NCBI RefSeq assembly: GCF_040515995.1
Contig: NZ_CP159485.1
Location: forward strand, 1,984,001-2,048,000
DNA length: 64,000 nt
Direction: 5' to 3'
Source: Proteinivorax hydrogeniformans
GTDB lineage: Bacteria; Bacillota; Proteinivoracia; Proteinivoracales; Proteinivoracaceae
Shown here: positions 16,777 to 25,721 of the stretch, piece after piece
Numbering within the stretch: position 1 is the stretch's first letter
Layout: every line of letters begins with the position of its first letter
Translations under genes and position numbers: made by a program
The notes under the pieces: model-generated
Database searches by the model: none
What the model saw: the letters and a program-made list of their open reading frames with translations, nothing else
Told to the model about the DNA's origin: nothing

Positions 16777-17457
16777 CTAATACTTAACCATATTCTTTTT
16801 TATTCCGATTCCTGGTTTTTCCGCTACTATAAATATCCTGTCACTTTCTTTTTTTACTGGCTCCCCTTTAAAGTTTTTAAAGGAAAACAAAATTTCAAAC
16901 CCAACCTCTTCTAGTATTTCAACAACTTGCTGATGTTCATAAGGTTTTTGTATATGCAGCTCCCACTGACCATCATAGAATTCAAAAGAGGTATGTGCAA
17001 GGTTTGTGTTAGTATCATATTGCATTTTATGGTCGTAGTATCCACCTGGCAGTATCCTTCTTATTTCAAAGTTGTTATTATTTTTATATGCTTTCTCTGT
17101 ATTAAAATCAAAGATAAACCTACCCTTTGGATTTAGATGCTTATAAGCAGAACTAAACATTTTTTTTAGATCTGATTCATTAAGTAAGTAGTTGACTGAA
17201 TCAAATGCACATGTAACAACGCTAAATCTTTTGTCCAAATTAGGATTTAGCATATTAGCAAGCTCAAAACGAACTCCTCTTAAAGAATTCTTTTTTAGTT
17301 TAGCAATTTCTATCATCTCACTAGACATATCAATACCAGTGACGTCGTAACCATTCTTGGCTAAGTTTATAGCCAAGCTTCCAGTACCACATGCTAAATC
17401 TAATATGCTGCCGTCATTATCATCTGGCATAAACTTAATAACCAACTCGGAAAACAT
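16777..17457 (-). CDS. Class I SAM-dependent methyltransferase
   Basis: SAM-binding Rossmann methyltransferase: motif I ILDLACGTGSLAINLA, motif II VTGIDMSSEMIEIA, then FELANMLNP and VVTCAFDSVNYLL. Substrate unknown. From the first standard ATG it is 226 residues, but this start cuts off the usual N-terminal helix. Reading upstream in frame adds 21 codons (ending ...IYDTYWGSFAQ) back to an ATC at 17518-17520, which is preceded by AAAGGAGGTG at normal distance. No standard start codon occurs in that stretch, so an ATC start or a damaged start codon is likely. Confidence 0.88.
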   Translation of the reverse strand: MFSELVIKFMPDDNDGSILDLACGTGSLAINLAKNGYDVTGIDMSSEMIEIAKLKKNSLRGVRFELANMLNPNLDKRFSVVTCAFDSVNYLLNESDLKKMFSSAYKHLNPKGRFIFDFNTEKAYKNNNNFEIRRILPGGYYDHKMQYDTNTNLAHTSFEFYDGQWELHIQKPYEHQQVVEILEEVGFEILFSFKNFKGEPVKKESDRIFIVAEKPGIGIKKNMVKY

Positions 17458-17592
17458 TTGTGCAAATGACCCCCAATAGGTATCATAAATAGTACTTAAA
17501 ATCTGATAATTTCGCGCGATTTTTGTACACCTCCTTTTTAATTAATATTCTAAAATTTTATACAATATCCTGCAAATTATACATAAAAGCAT

Positions 17593-17631
17593 AAAAAAAG
17601 GTAAGGCATAATGAATGCCTTACCTTTTTTT
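17593..17631 (-). terminator. Terminator after SurA-N lipoprotein
   Basis: GGTAAGGCAT/ATGCCTTACC stem with flanking A and T runs; on the minus strand it starts right at the lipoprotein stop codon. Confidence 0.85.
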
Positions 17632-18340
17632 AAAACTCTACTTTTACTTCTACGTCGCTGTCAGCTCTTAAATCTTCTATAAAATCTTGGACTTTTAAAC
17701 CAACTTGCTCATCCATAAGTTGTTCTTCTATTACCATAGCAATCTCGTCAAAACCTGGAATCTCTTCCATCCCTTGAGCTTCCATCATCTCCACTTGTTG
17801 GTCATAAACTTCTTTCATATCTTCTTTAGAAACAGAAATAGCATCAAAGTCGATGTTTTTTTCTAGATACTCTTCTTGGACTAAATCTTGGACTAACAGT
17901 TCTTTGTACTCATCAATAGATAAGTCAAGCTGTTCTTCTATTACTTTTTCAAATTCATCTTTGTCTCCACCAAATTCACCTTCAATAACCATGCTCATAA
18001 ATTCGTCTAGCTCACCTTGGACTGAATCCTTGGTTACTCCTTGATCAGCAGCTCCCTGGTTGATTAGTTCTACGCTGATAAGCTGATCTAAAATCTGTTG
18101 TTGAACTTGTGGTTTAAATTCCTTAAATTGTGGATCATCCTTTAAAGCATCAAGATCGTGACCTTGCTGCTGAAGCCCCAAAAGATATTGCTCAAATTCA
18201 GCCTCAAAGTCCTCTTTACTGATTTCTTCACCATTAACTAAAGCAAGAACTTCTGGCAAATCATCGCTGCCGCTTCCGCAACCAACTATAATTGCCCCCA
18301 TTAACGCAAATACTAAAAATACAGATATTTTTTTAAACAC
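17630..18340 (-). CDS. SurA N-terminal domain lipoprotein (PrsA-like without PPIase domain)
   Basis: 236-residue exported lipoprotein. Signal peptide at residues 1-20 with lipobox-like AIIVGC, cysteine near 21. The mature part begins ALVNGEEISKEDFEAEFEQY, the strand-helix start of SurA_N chaperone domains, followed by several long acidic helices (QVQQQILDQLISVELINQGA). The parvulin PPIase domain of PrsA is absent, so a holdase-type chaperone on the outer face of the membrane is the likely role. The GTG start has GGAGGG at 6 nt. Monocistronic: own promoter and terminator. Confidence 0.85.
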   Translation of the reverse strand: MFKKISVFLVFALMGAIIVGCGSGSDDLPEVLALVNGEEISKEDFEAEFEQYLLGLQQQGHDLDALKDDPQFKEFKPQVQQQILDQLISVELINQGAADQGVTKDSVQGELDEFMSMVIEGEFGGDKDEFEKVIEEQLDLSIDEYKELLVQDLVQEEYLEKNIDFDAISVSKEDMKEVYDQQVEMMEAQGMEEIPGFDEIAMVIEEQLMDEQVGLKVQDFIEDLRADSDVEVKVEF

Positions 18341-18372
18341 CAGTAACCCTCCTAAAATATTCGTTGAATGCT

Positions 18373-18401
18373 ATTTTACTAAACCCGGTTAACTTTGTCA
18401 A
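18373..18401 (-). promoter_or_regulatory. Promoter of the SurA-N lipoprotein
   Basis: TTGACA, 17-bp spacer and TAAAAT on the minus strand, about 33 bp before the GTG start. Confidence 0.75.
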
Positions 18402-18582
18402 ACTACGATATATTAAGAAAACTAGGTTATACCTTTATGTAAAATTTAACAAAAAACCTATAGATTAGAATTGCGTTTATTTGGCAAAATTAATAAAAGC
18501 AGTATCAATAATATTTAACATCATTTTTTTAGAAGTTACTTGTCGTTAAGTTTATACTACAAAACAAAAAGCAGGTGATTTA

Positions 18583-20253
18583 ATGGCGGAAGACAAAAGT
18601 AAAGATATTCATGACGATATCAGTAAGGAGGAGCTAGAGGATAAGCTGTTCGGAAGAAACTTTGTAAAATATGGACTTGATTTGAATCCAGTTGTTTCAA
18701 TCGGAGCAGGGGTTTTTGTGCTTATATTCGCACTATATGCTCTTTTTAACCTAGAGCATGCTAATGAGATGTTTAATATAGTTAATAATGCTATAATCCA
18801 AAATGCCGATTGGGTGTTCATATTGGGAAGCAACTTTTTCATTATAGTGTCACTATACTTTGCCTTCTCCAAATTAGGTAACGTTAGAATTGGCGGAGTT
18901 CATAGTAAGCCTGAGTTTTCAAATTTTGCTTGGTTTTCTATGTTACTTTCTGCTGGTATGGGAATCGGTCTTATGTTCTGGGCGGTAGGAGAGCCATTGT
19001 ACCATTCACAAATTACGCCTCCTATTTTTATTGGTGAGGCAGACGGTGCCACTACAGCTTTGGCAGCTACATTTTTCCACTGGGGATTACACCCTTGGGG
19101 TATATATGCCTTGATATCCTTAGCTTTGGCCTTTTTCGCTTACAATAAAAACTTACCCCTTTCCTTAAGGTCAGTTTTTTATCCGTTGCTAGGCGATAAA
19201 GTTTTTGGCATTGTAGGCGATCTAATTGATACTCTAGCCGTTCTAGCTTGTTTATTCGGTTTGGCTACCTCCTTAGGTTTAGGTGCTCAGCAGGTCAATA
19301 GCGGCCTCAATTATTTAATAGGGATTGACGTTAACGTCACAGTTCAAGTGCTATTAATAGCTGGGATAACTGGTATAGCTGTGATTTCTGTGGTCTCAGG
19401 AATCGATAAAGGAGTTAAGTTTTTATCACAGTTAAATATCCAAATAGCTTTTGTGGTAATGTTAATTGTGTTGATATTGGGCCCAACCGGTTTTATCATT
19501 CGGATGTTTGCCAATTCATTAGGGCTATACCTAAATGATTTTGTGCAATCGTCTTTCTTTATCTCCGTTGGAGATAAGGTTTGGCAGGGTGACTGGTCGG
19601 TATTTTACTTAGCATGGTGGATATCTTGGTCTCCTTTTGTCGGGATGTTTATCGCCCGTATCTCCCGAGGTAGAACTATCAGGGAGTTCGTATTGGCAGT
19701 TTTGCTGGTACCATCCTTACTCTCTTTTTTATGGTTATCTGTGTTCGGAAGCACAGCTATTCATTTAAACGCAATAAATGACGGTGCCCTTTTTGAAGTT
19801 GTCCAAGACGATCTACCAGTTGCTTTGTTTGAAATGATTAACCTCCTACCGATACCACTTTTAGAAGGGATTTTAAGAATTGGCATCTCAGGTTTGGCCA
19901 CTGTGCTGATTATCTCCTTCTTTGTAACCTCTAGTGACTCCGGTTCTTTAGTAGTGGATAACATCACATCGGGAGGCAAATTAGACTCGCCGGTGCCTCA
20001 AAGAGTATTTTGGGCCTGTATGGAAGGTTTAGTTGCAGCTGTCCTTCTCCTTATTGGTGGAGAGGCAGCCTTAAACGCACTTCAAACAGCAGTTATAAGC
20101 ACAGGGCTTCCCTTTGCTATACTGCTAACTATCATGAGTATTTCTTTACTCAAAAGTTTACAGGTCTCTCACCAAAGGCAAAAATCAATTAGAGATGTAA
20201 GGCACTTTAAAAACATACGCAGAAAACTGGACAGAGAAAAAAGCAAAAAATAA
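18583..20253 (+). CDS. BCCT family betaine/carnitine/choline transporter
   Basis: 556-residue secondary transporter with 12 predicted helices. It takes up glycine betaine or related quaternary amines, normally driven by Na+. Seen: the glycine-rich segment GMGIGLMFWAVGEPLYH near residue 125, whose form is that of Na+-coupled members, and the tryptophan-rich signature WWISWSPFVGMFIARISRGRTIREF near residue 345. GCAGGTG lies before the ATG. The hydrophilic tails are short with a basic C-terminus. Betaine could serve osmoprotection or as a fermentation substrate; the context does not decide. The 3' end runs into a structured repeat used as terminator. Confidence 0.93.
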   Translation: MAEDKSKDIHDDISKEELEDKLFGRNFVKYGLDLNPVVSIGAGVFVLIFALYALFNLEHANEMFNIVNNAIIQNADWVFILGSNFFIIVSLYFAFSKLGNVRIGGVHSKPEFSNFAWFSMLLSAGMGIGLMFWAVGEPLYHSQITPPIFIGEADGATTALAATFFHWGLHPWGIYALISLALAFFAYNKNLPLSLRSVFYPLLGDKVFGIVGDLIDTLAVLACLFGLATSLGLGAQQVNSGLNYLIGIDVNVTVQVLLIAGITGIAVISVVSGIDKGVKFLSQLNIQIAFVVMLIVLILGPTGFIIRMFANSLGLYLNDFVQSSFFISVGDKVWQGDWSVFYLAWWISWSPFVGMFIARISRGRTIREFVLAVLLVPSLLSFLWLSVFGSTAIHLNAINDGALFEVVQDDLPVALFEMINLLPIPLLEGILRIGISGLATVLIISFFVTSSDSGSLVVDNITSGGKLDSPVPQRVFWACMEGLVAAVLLLIGGEAALNALQTAVISTGLPFAILLTIMSISLLKSLQVSHQRQKSIRDVRHFKNIRRKLDREKSKK

Positions 20254-20372
20254 AGGCGCAAAAAAATCGCATGGTAGTTTACGTATATACAAATACGTGA
20301 CCACCATGCGATCTTTTTTTGCAACAACGGTGCTTATGAACCGAAAGCTGTTTAAAAGTGCTTTTAAACAGC
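20254..20372 (+). repeat. Structured repeat element, copy E3 (divergent), acting as terminator
   Basis: Behind the BCCT gene: a 10-bp stem (ATCGCATGGT/ACCATGCGAT) flanked by A and T runs encloses ACGTAT...AATACGTGA. After TTTTTTT comes GCAACAACGGTGCTTATGAA, then a perfect 26-nt inverted repeat (20347-20372). The core and the downstream GCAACAA..GGTGCT match the elements at 29157 and 32499. The right end overlaps the stop codon of the minus-strand activase gene. Confidence 0.6.
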
Positions 20373-21329
20373 AGCCTTGCTACTATACTTTCCACACCTA
20401 TCCTGCCACATTGCCACTACTCTTCCTTCTAATTCTACCTTTATTACTTCGCAGAAATTAGAGCAGTCGTTGCACTTAAAGGTTGATGGTGTAAACTCGA
20501 GGTCTGATGATTCAAAGCCTCTAAAGTTTGTCTGGTTATTTTCTGTTGAGACATAATCTTTTGCTAAAATGGCTGAGCCTATAGCTCCCATTATGTCGTA
20601 ATGCTTTGGCACTATAACTTCATGATCGATTTCTTTTTCAAAAGCTGCTTTTATACCTTCGTTAGCAGCGACACCACCTTGAAACACAAAGGGCGGCTTA
20701 AGCTTTTTACCTCTACCTAGGTTGTTGATATAGTTTCTGACTAGAGCTTGGCAAAGGCCATTTATAATTTCAGCTTTAGAAAAACCGTATTGCTGCTTTG
20801 CGATCATGTCTGACTCTGCAAAAACAGTACATCTTCCGGCAATTCTTACATCTCGTGCGGCTTTTAAAGCAAGTGACCCAAACTCCTCGATGGGAACTCC
20901 TAACCTTTCTGCTTGATGGTCCAAAAATGAGCCTGTGCCCGCGGCACAAACGGTGTTCATGGCAAAATCTGTAACCATCTGATCTTCTATAACTATAATC
21001 TTAGAGTCTTGCCCTCCGATTTCAAATATCGTTTTAACATCAGAAACTGCATTAGATGTGGCAGTTGCATGTGCAGTGATTTCGTTTTTAACAACGTCAG
21101 CTCCAACCATTATTCCAACTAGCTGCCTTCCACTACCTGTGGTGCCAACGCCACAAATTTTTACTCCTTTATCTAGTCTGTTTGAGATTTCTTTTAATCC
21201 TTTTTTTACAGTTTCAATGGGTTGACCATTTGTCCTAGCATAAAGAGAGTGCATAACTTCGTTATTTGAATCTATAATTACGATATTTGTACTTACTGAA
21301 CCTATATCTATACCCATATAAGCCTTCAT
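20364..21329 (-). CDS. Acyl-CoA dehydratase activase (BcrAD/BadFG ATPase family)
   Basis: 321-residue ASKHA-fold ATPase related to HgdC, the archerase that activates 2-hydroxyacyl-CoA dehydratases by ATP-driven electron transfer. Seen: GIDIGSVSTNIVIID, GVGTTGSGRQLVG, FEIGGQDSKII and NTVCAAGTGSFLD, whose cysteine would hold the shared [4Fe-4S] cluster, plus a second cysteine in RCTVFAESD. An extra C-terminal CNDCSNFC...CGKY segment may bind metal. It clusters with two DUF2229-type partners upstream in the same direction, so it probably powers those rather than a classical dehydratase. Confidence 0.9.
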   Translation of the reverse strand: MKAYMGIDIGSVSTNIVIIDSNNEVMHSLYARTNGQPIETVKKGLKEISNRLDKGVKICGVGTTGSGRQLVGIMVGADVVKNEITAHATATSNAVSDVKTIFEIGGQDSKIIVIEDQMVTDFAMNTVCAAGTGSFLDHQAERLGVPIEEFGSLALKAARDVRIAGRCTVFAESDMIAKQQYGFSKAEIINGLCQALVRNYINNLGRGKKLKPPFVFQGGVAANEGIKAAFEKEIDHEVIVPKHYDIMGAIGSAILAKDYVSTENNQTNFRGFESSDLEFTPSTFKCNDCSNFCEVIKVELEGRVVAMWQDRCGKYSSKAAV

Positions 21330-21345
21330 TAAAATCCCTCCATTG

Positions 21346-22443
21346 TTATGAGATTTTCTTGTTTTTTCTACCTTTTATTAAATCCACAAAAGCCTCTACT
21401 CTTGTTAAAGTATTAGCAACTCCTGTTTGTTCGTCTATAGATAAGCTAAGTACAGGGATATTTAACTCATCTGATATTTTGGGAATGATGCTTTGTGATA
21501 CTAGCTCTGGCAAGCACCCAAAAGGCATTAGATGGACCACCCCATCAAAGCCCCTTTGTTGGTAATCCACTATATGACCTACAGACTGGCGGGCATGTCC
21601 GCCTATATTTATAGGAATATATTGCTCCCCTAGCTCCACAATTTTCTTTTCATGGGTTTTATTAATTAACGGCATCTTTGAAAGAGTGGAGTAACAAACC
21701 CAATCATACAGGTATTGAGAGCGTTCTACCTCCACCCCTAGGTTTCCTAACATTTCTTCCATCCTTATATTTATGGTTGGTTCCATCACAACATAAATTT
21801 CTCCTACAATACCTATCCGCAATCTTTTGTGATCTTTGACCTCTTTAACATCTATGTTGTCTAGCATAACCATTGCCTGAATATAAGCTTTTTCCATCTC
21901 TTTTTTGGTGTAAGCTCCATCAAATAAAATTTGTATCTCTTCCCATACCTTGGTGGTTTGTCCTACTGTTTTTTCATACGCACGTATTTTTTGAGCTTTT
22001 TTTTCAAGGTCATCTAATTTCTTAATCATATAAAAAACAGTGTTTAAAGAGGTCAGAGCCTTTATAAGCGAGCTGTCACCTTTAACTTTTTTTACATTTT
22101 GCAAAAAGTTTTTTAAATCTCTGTAGGGAGAGTTAAATACTATAAAGTCTGCGTCAAAGCCTTCTTCTTCTAATAATCTTTTGTGAACCTTCTCATAAAA
22201 CCCAGCTCTACAAGGCCCATGGCCACCCGATGTCACTAAGGTGTCAGCTCCTTTTTCTATCGCTTCTATATAGCTACCTGTTATCACCTTGAGGGGAAAA
22301 CAGGCAAATTCTGGACTATATTTAACACCTAAGTCAATTGTTCTCTGACTGGGCTTAGGGGGCATTACTACCTCATTTCCTAAAAGTTCTAGTAACTTCT
22401 TATAAATTACAGTAGTCCCCATATAAGGAAAAGCTACTTTCAT
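21346..22443 (-). CDS. 2-hydroxyacyl-CoA dehydratase D-component-like protein
   Basis: 365 residues, related to the D-subunit (HgdB) fold of 2-hydroxyacyl-CoA dehydratases and to the partner domain of large activase fusion proteins. It starts MKVAFPYMGTTVIYKKLLELLG and has PEFACFPLKVITGSYIEAIEKGAD, TSGGHGPCRAGFY and HLMPFGCLPELVSQ, whose cysteines may ligate an Fe-S cluster. The reaction is unknown. AGAGGTG precedes the ATG. Only 3 bp separate it from the upstream paralogue and 16 bp from the activase, so the three form one operon. Confidence 0.85.
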   Translation of the reverse strand: MKVAFPYMGTTVIYKKLLELLGNEVVMPPKPSQRTIDLGVKYSPEFACFPLKVITGSYIEAIEKGADTLVTSGGHGPCRAGFYEKVHKRLLEEEGFDADFIVFNSPYRDLKNFLQNVKKVKGDSSLIKALTSLNTVFYMIKKLDDLEKKAQKIRAYEKTVGQTTKVWEEIQILFDGAYTKKEMEKAYIQAMVMLDNIDVKEVKDHKRLRIGIVGEIYVVMEPTINIRMEEMLGNLGVEVERSQYLYDWVCYSTLSKMPLINKTHEKKIVELGEQYIPINIGGHARQSVGHIVDYQQRGFDGVVHLMPFGCLPELVSQSIIPKISDELNIPVLSLSIDEQTGVANTLTRVEAFVDLIKGRKNKKIS

Positions 22444-22446
22444 AAT

Positions 22447-23427
22447 CTAAGCACCTCTTTTATCCTTTTTTCTAATTATCATGTCAACAAATGCCTCAAC
22501 CCTTGTTTGTAAATGGTTTTCTCCTGAATGCTCATCGATTCGAACTGTCATAAAAGGCTTTTTATATTTTTCCGACTCATACTCCAAAATTTTACCTAAC
22601 ATAGCGTCGGGACCACAGCCAAAGGCAGTAACGTGTATTATCCCATCCACTTCTGGGTGCTCATAAAATCTATAGCCAGCACTGAAAAGGCGGTTGCTAA
22701 AAGTCCAAAATAAGTCTTTATCCATATGAGAAATCCTTTGATTAAGAAGTGTTTCCTCCTCCATTTCAAATGTTTTTACATTCACACCCATTTCTCTAAA
22801 CTTTGTAAGAATATCCATGCTTACATATGGATCATACAAATTATATACGTACCCTAACACTCCTAAAGTGATGTTCTTCTGTCCTTTTAACACTCTCTCT
22901 TTTTTACCAAAGATTATATCCATAGCTTCAGTTGCTAAAAATCCTTTTTTACACAAGCTTCTAAATTCAAGCCAACTAGCTTCTGCTTTTTTTAACGCCT
23001 TATTGTGTACTTGTCGAGAAATGCCTAGCTGTTTTGCCACTTCTTTAAACCCTTTTGCATTTGCTATGTTATCTGTTTTTGTTTTTATGGTAGGCATAAC
23101 CAATTTATTTTCAACCCCATCAAAATAGTGTCTAATCAGATCCGGTAGTCCCATAAACTTAGGACAAAAATATTTTCCCTTTTCGATGGATTCGAACCTT
23201 GGCACAAATATGTAATCAACTTCTTGCTCTAATAGATTAACTACATGCCCCATAAAAATTTTTATAGGCACACAAATTTCTGGCACAGAATGTTTAACCC
23301 CTTGATCTACTATTTCTTTTGTTGTAGATGAACTAGTTATAACCTCAAACCCCATTTGTTCGAAATATACTTTCCAGAAAGGATAGTAGTACCAATGCAG
23401 TAGTCCTTGAGGTATTCCAATCTTCAA
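22447..23427 (-). CDS. DUF2229/CoA-substrate-specific enzyme activase-type protein
   Basis: About 326 residues, paralogous in layout to the next gene. It starts LKIGIPQGLLHWYYYPFWKVYFEQMGFEV, the typical DUF2229 opening, followed by SVPEICVPIKIFMGHVVNLLEQEVDYIFVPRF and HVTAFGCGPDAMLGKILE near residue 270, with conserved cysteines as candidate cluster ligands. The TTG start is chosen because GGGGGG lies 7 nt before it and it gives the family N-terminus; an ATG five codons earlier overlaps the ribosome-binding site. First gene of the three-gene module. In many clostridia these parts are fused in one very long protein. Confidence 0.85.
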   Translation of the reverse strand: MKIGIPQGLLHWYYYPFWKVYFEQMGFEVITSSSTTKEIVDQGVKHSVPEICVPIKIFMGHVVNLLEQEVDYIFVPRFESIEKGKYFCPKFMGLPDLIRHYFDGVENKLVMPTIKTKTDNIANAKGFKEVAKQLGISRQVHNKALKKAEASWLEFRSLCKKGFLATEAMDIIFGKKERVLKGQKNITLGVLGYVYNLYDPYVSMDILTKFREMGVNVKTFEMEEETLLNQRISHMDKDLFWTFSNRLFSAGYRFYEHPEVDGIIHVTAFGCGPDAMLGKILEYESEKYKKPFMTVRIDEHSGENHLQTRVEAFVDMIIRKKDKRGA

Positions 23428-23611
23428 GTTGTATCCCCCCATTACTAAATTATAAATTATTTAAATCCACTTTAAAGTAGGAAAAAAATCCTTAAATATA
23501 ACATTTCAACAAAAAACTTAATTTTCCTTCATAATATTTACTTATAAGCAGCGACAAAGGACATAGCAGTTGTATATTTTATGTAACTAGTCTTGTCCTA
23601 ATCAATTAAAA

Positions 23612-23629
23612 ACCCACCTACCGGTGAGT
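23612..23629 (-). terminator. Terminator after YbjQ-like gene
   Basis: Stem ACTCACC/GGTGGGT with a 4-nt loop followed by TTTTT on the minus strand, just behind the stop codon. Confidence 0.7.
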
Positions 23630-23635
23630 TTTAAC

Positions 23636-23944
23636 TTAGTCTAAAAATTTTACTGCAGTTCCATAAACAATTATTTCCGATATCCCTTCACCTACAGCTG
23701 ATGAAGAATATCGTAAATCTATTACTGCGTCAGCTCCTAATTGCCTTGCTTTTTGCTCCATTTGCTCTAAGGCAGATGTTCTTGCTTTTTCCATCATCTC
23801 CTCATATTCAGAGACATTACCACCTACCATCTTCCTAAGTCCTGCCATGATATCCTTACCTAAGTGCACCGCTCTCACTTTAGATCCCTGAACTAATCCT
23901 AACTCTTGGTACTCCCTCTTTGAACTAGATGTCATTAATAACAA
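23636..23944 (-). CDS. YbjQ/UPF0145 family protein
   Basis: 102 residues of the YbjQ (UPF0145, 'heavy-metal-binding') family, which forms pentameric barrels in known structures; function unresolved. Recognisable pieces: LGLVQGSKVRAVHLGKDIMAGLRKMVGGNVSEYEEMMEKAR and the conserved LGADAVIDLRYSSSAVGEGISEIIVYGTAV. A TTG start with GGAGGG at 6 nt is used; the ATG three codons later is possible. Single-gene unit ended by its own terminator. Confidence 0.88.
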   Translation of the reverse strand: MLLMTSSSKREYQELGLVQGSKVRAVHLGKDIMAGLRKMVGGNVSEYEEMMEKARTSALEQMEQKARQLGADAVIDLRYSSSAVGEGISEIIVYGTAVKFLD

Positions 23945-24033
23945 CTAAATCCCTCCTTGTTGTATTTAATACCACTTATTACCAGATGCCATCTGCCTGC
24001 CAGATTCCTAACTAACCACAGCAAATAAGAGTA

Positions 24034-24807
24034 TCAAGCTACTTCAGTAACCTTTAGCCTTCTTATTGCCAAGTAGTTAAGCAGTATGATTAACAAAAGG
24101 GCACAGCTTATAGTAACCCATATATCAGCATCCCAAATTACCGCACCGTTAAAACCTTGATAAGATTTTTCAATAAGGTTGTAGGGTAAAATTCTTTCTA
24201 AAGCGGGAACTCTGTGAAACATAGGGGTTAAAAAGTTTATTGCCAATGTTATTACTCCGGGAATAATACTTGTTTTAAAAATGCTTCCTAAAAAAATTAG
24301 AAGTGAAACTGTAACAGCAAAGTAAAGGGCGTAAAGACCTGTACTTGAAACTATATTTACCAATTCTATACTTCCTTCTTCAAAAAGTATAAATACATAT
24401 AGGATGTTTATTAAAACACTAAAAACTATAGCGATAGTAACAACGACTGTATAGTGAACTGCCTTTGCTAGAACAAGCCCAGTTGCACTGATGTTTTTGG
24501 TAAAGGGAAGCATTAGGCTTTTTTGCTTTCTTTCCGCTGCAACAACACCCATAAATAAAAACACCACAAGTAGGTTACCTACTGAGAATAGATCCTGGAA
24601 AAAGCTTAATACAGCTGTGGACCTATCCATCTGCATTGCTTGTAAAAGCTCAGGTGGCAGCTCGCCTTCTAGCAGGGTCGGTAACAACCTTAATAAAACT
24701 GTATTTATAATCCCCCACACAATAAGTCCTAGAAAAAGTATTAAGTATTTATAACGCCTAATCGATTCTAGCACTTCTTTTTTTAAATAAGTTTTAAAGG
24801 TCGCCAT
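24034..24807 (-). CDS. ABC transporter permease (YxlG-like)
   Basis: 257-residue integral membrane protein with six helices, of the ABC-2 permease type (FKTYLKKEVLESIRRYKYLILFLGLIVWGII at the start; FLFMGVVAAERKQKSLMLPFTKNISATGLVLAKAVHY in the middle). Together with the ATPase whose gene overlaps its start by 14 bp it would form one exporter. Substrate unknown. The gene order small PLDc_N protein - ATPase - permease matches yxlE-yxlF-yxlG of Bacillus, where these proteins keep SigY in check; no sigma factor gene is adjacent here. Confidence 0.87.
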   Translation of the reverse strand: MATFKTYLKKEVLESIRRYKYLILFLGLIVWGIINTVLLRLLPTLLEGELPPELLQAMQMDRSTAVLSFFQDLFSVGNLLVVFLFMGVVAAERKQKSLMLPFTKNISATGLVLAKAVHYTVVVTIAIVFSVLINILYVFILFEEGSIELVNIVSSTGLYALYFAVTVSLLIFLGSIFKTSIIPGVITLAINFLTPMFHRVPALERILPYNLIEKSYQGFNGAVIWDADIWVTISCALLLIILLNYLAIRRLKVTEVA

Positions 24808-25720
24808 TTTTGCTCACCATCCCTATAAATATATCTTCTAAAGTTTTTTTGCGAATTTTATAGCTAGTGATAGTTACAGGAGTCTTTACTAGCTCTTTTA
24901 AAAGCGCATCTTTGGCTAGGTCAAAATCGCTTACATATACTGATATGCCATTTTTTTGGCTTTCTACTTTTGTACTCCATGACATTTTTTCAAGTTCTTT
25001 TTTTGCTGTCTGTACATCACCTTCTAACTCTATATCGAAAATCGGCTGCAGGTGAGATTTTTGCAACTCTTCTAGGCTAGAGTTTAATAATATTTTCCCT
25101 TCATGAAGTATGCTTACCTCGTCACAAACCCTTTCAACATCACTTAATATGTGAGAAGATAAAAACACAGTCATATCTTCATGCTTGGCATTCTCAATCA
25201 TTTCAACCATTTCTAGCCTTCCTTCAGGATCTAAAGCAGAGGTAGGTTCGTCTAAAATCAAAAGTTTAGGATGGTTATATAAAGCTACTGCCAAGCCTAA
25301 CCTCTGACGCATCCCCCTAGAAAAACCGCCAATTTTCCTGTTACGAGCATCTGTTAGCTTTACTAGCTCTAACAATTCATTGGTTCTACTTTTTACTTTT
25401 TGAGTTGGATAACTGCTTAAATTCCCAATAAATTTCAAGTATTGCTCTGCGCTCATATATTCATAAAAAACTGGATTCTCCGGAAGATAACCTATGTATT
25501 GCATAAGATCTTTTTTGTTATCTTTTAATTCCTTGCCATATATTTTCACGTTCCCTCCGTTATGATCAATCAACCCTGATACTATGTTCATTGTTGTAGA
25601 CTTTCCAGCACCGTTTCTTCCTAAAAAGCCAAAAACTTTTCCTTCTTCTACTTTAAAATCGATAGCTTTCAGTACTTCTAATCTCCCATAGCTCTTTTTT
25701 AGGTTATTTACACTTAACAT
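24794..25720 (-). CDS. ABC transporter ATP-binding protein (YxlF-like)
   Basis: 308-residue ATPase. Walker A GFLGRNGAGKSTTMN, Q-loop in GYLPENP, signature FSRGMRQRLGLA, Walker B KLLILDEPTSALD and the switch histidine in FLSSH are all present. A C-terminal extension of about 90 residues is typical of ABC-2 exporters. The start is the ATG with GGAGG at 7 nt (MLSVNNLKKSYG). It directly follows the small PLDc_N gene and overlaps the permease gene. Confidence 0.93.
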   Translation of the reverse strand: MLSVNNLKKSYGRLEVLKAIDFKVEEGKVFGFLGRNGAGKSTTMNIVSGLIDHNGGNVKIYGKELKDNKKDLMQYIGYLPENPVFYEYMSAEQYLKFIGNLSSYPTQKVKSRTNELLELVKLTDARNRKIGGFSRGMRQRLGLAVALYNHPKLLILDEPTSALDPEGRLEMVEMIENAKHEDMTVFLSSHILSDVERVCDEVSILHEGKILLNSSLEELQKSHLQPIFDIELEGDVQTAKKELEKMSWSTKVESQKNGISVYVSDFDLAKDALLKELVKTPVTITSYKIRKKTLEDIFIGMVSKNGDL

Positions 25721-25721
25721 A

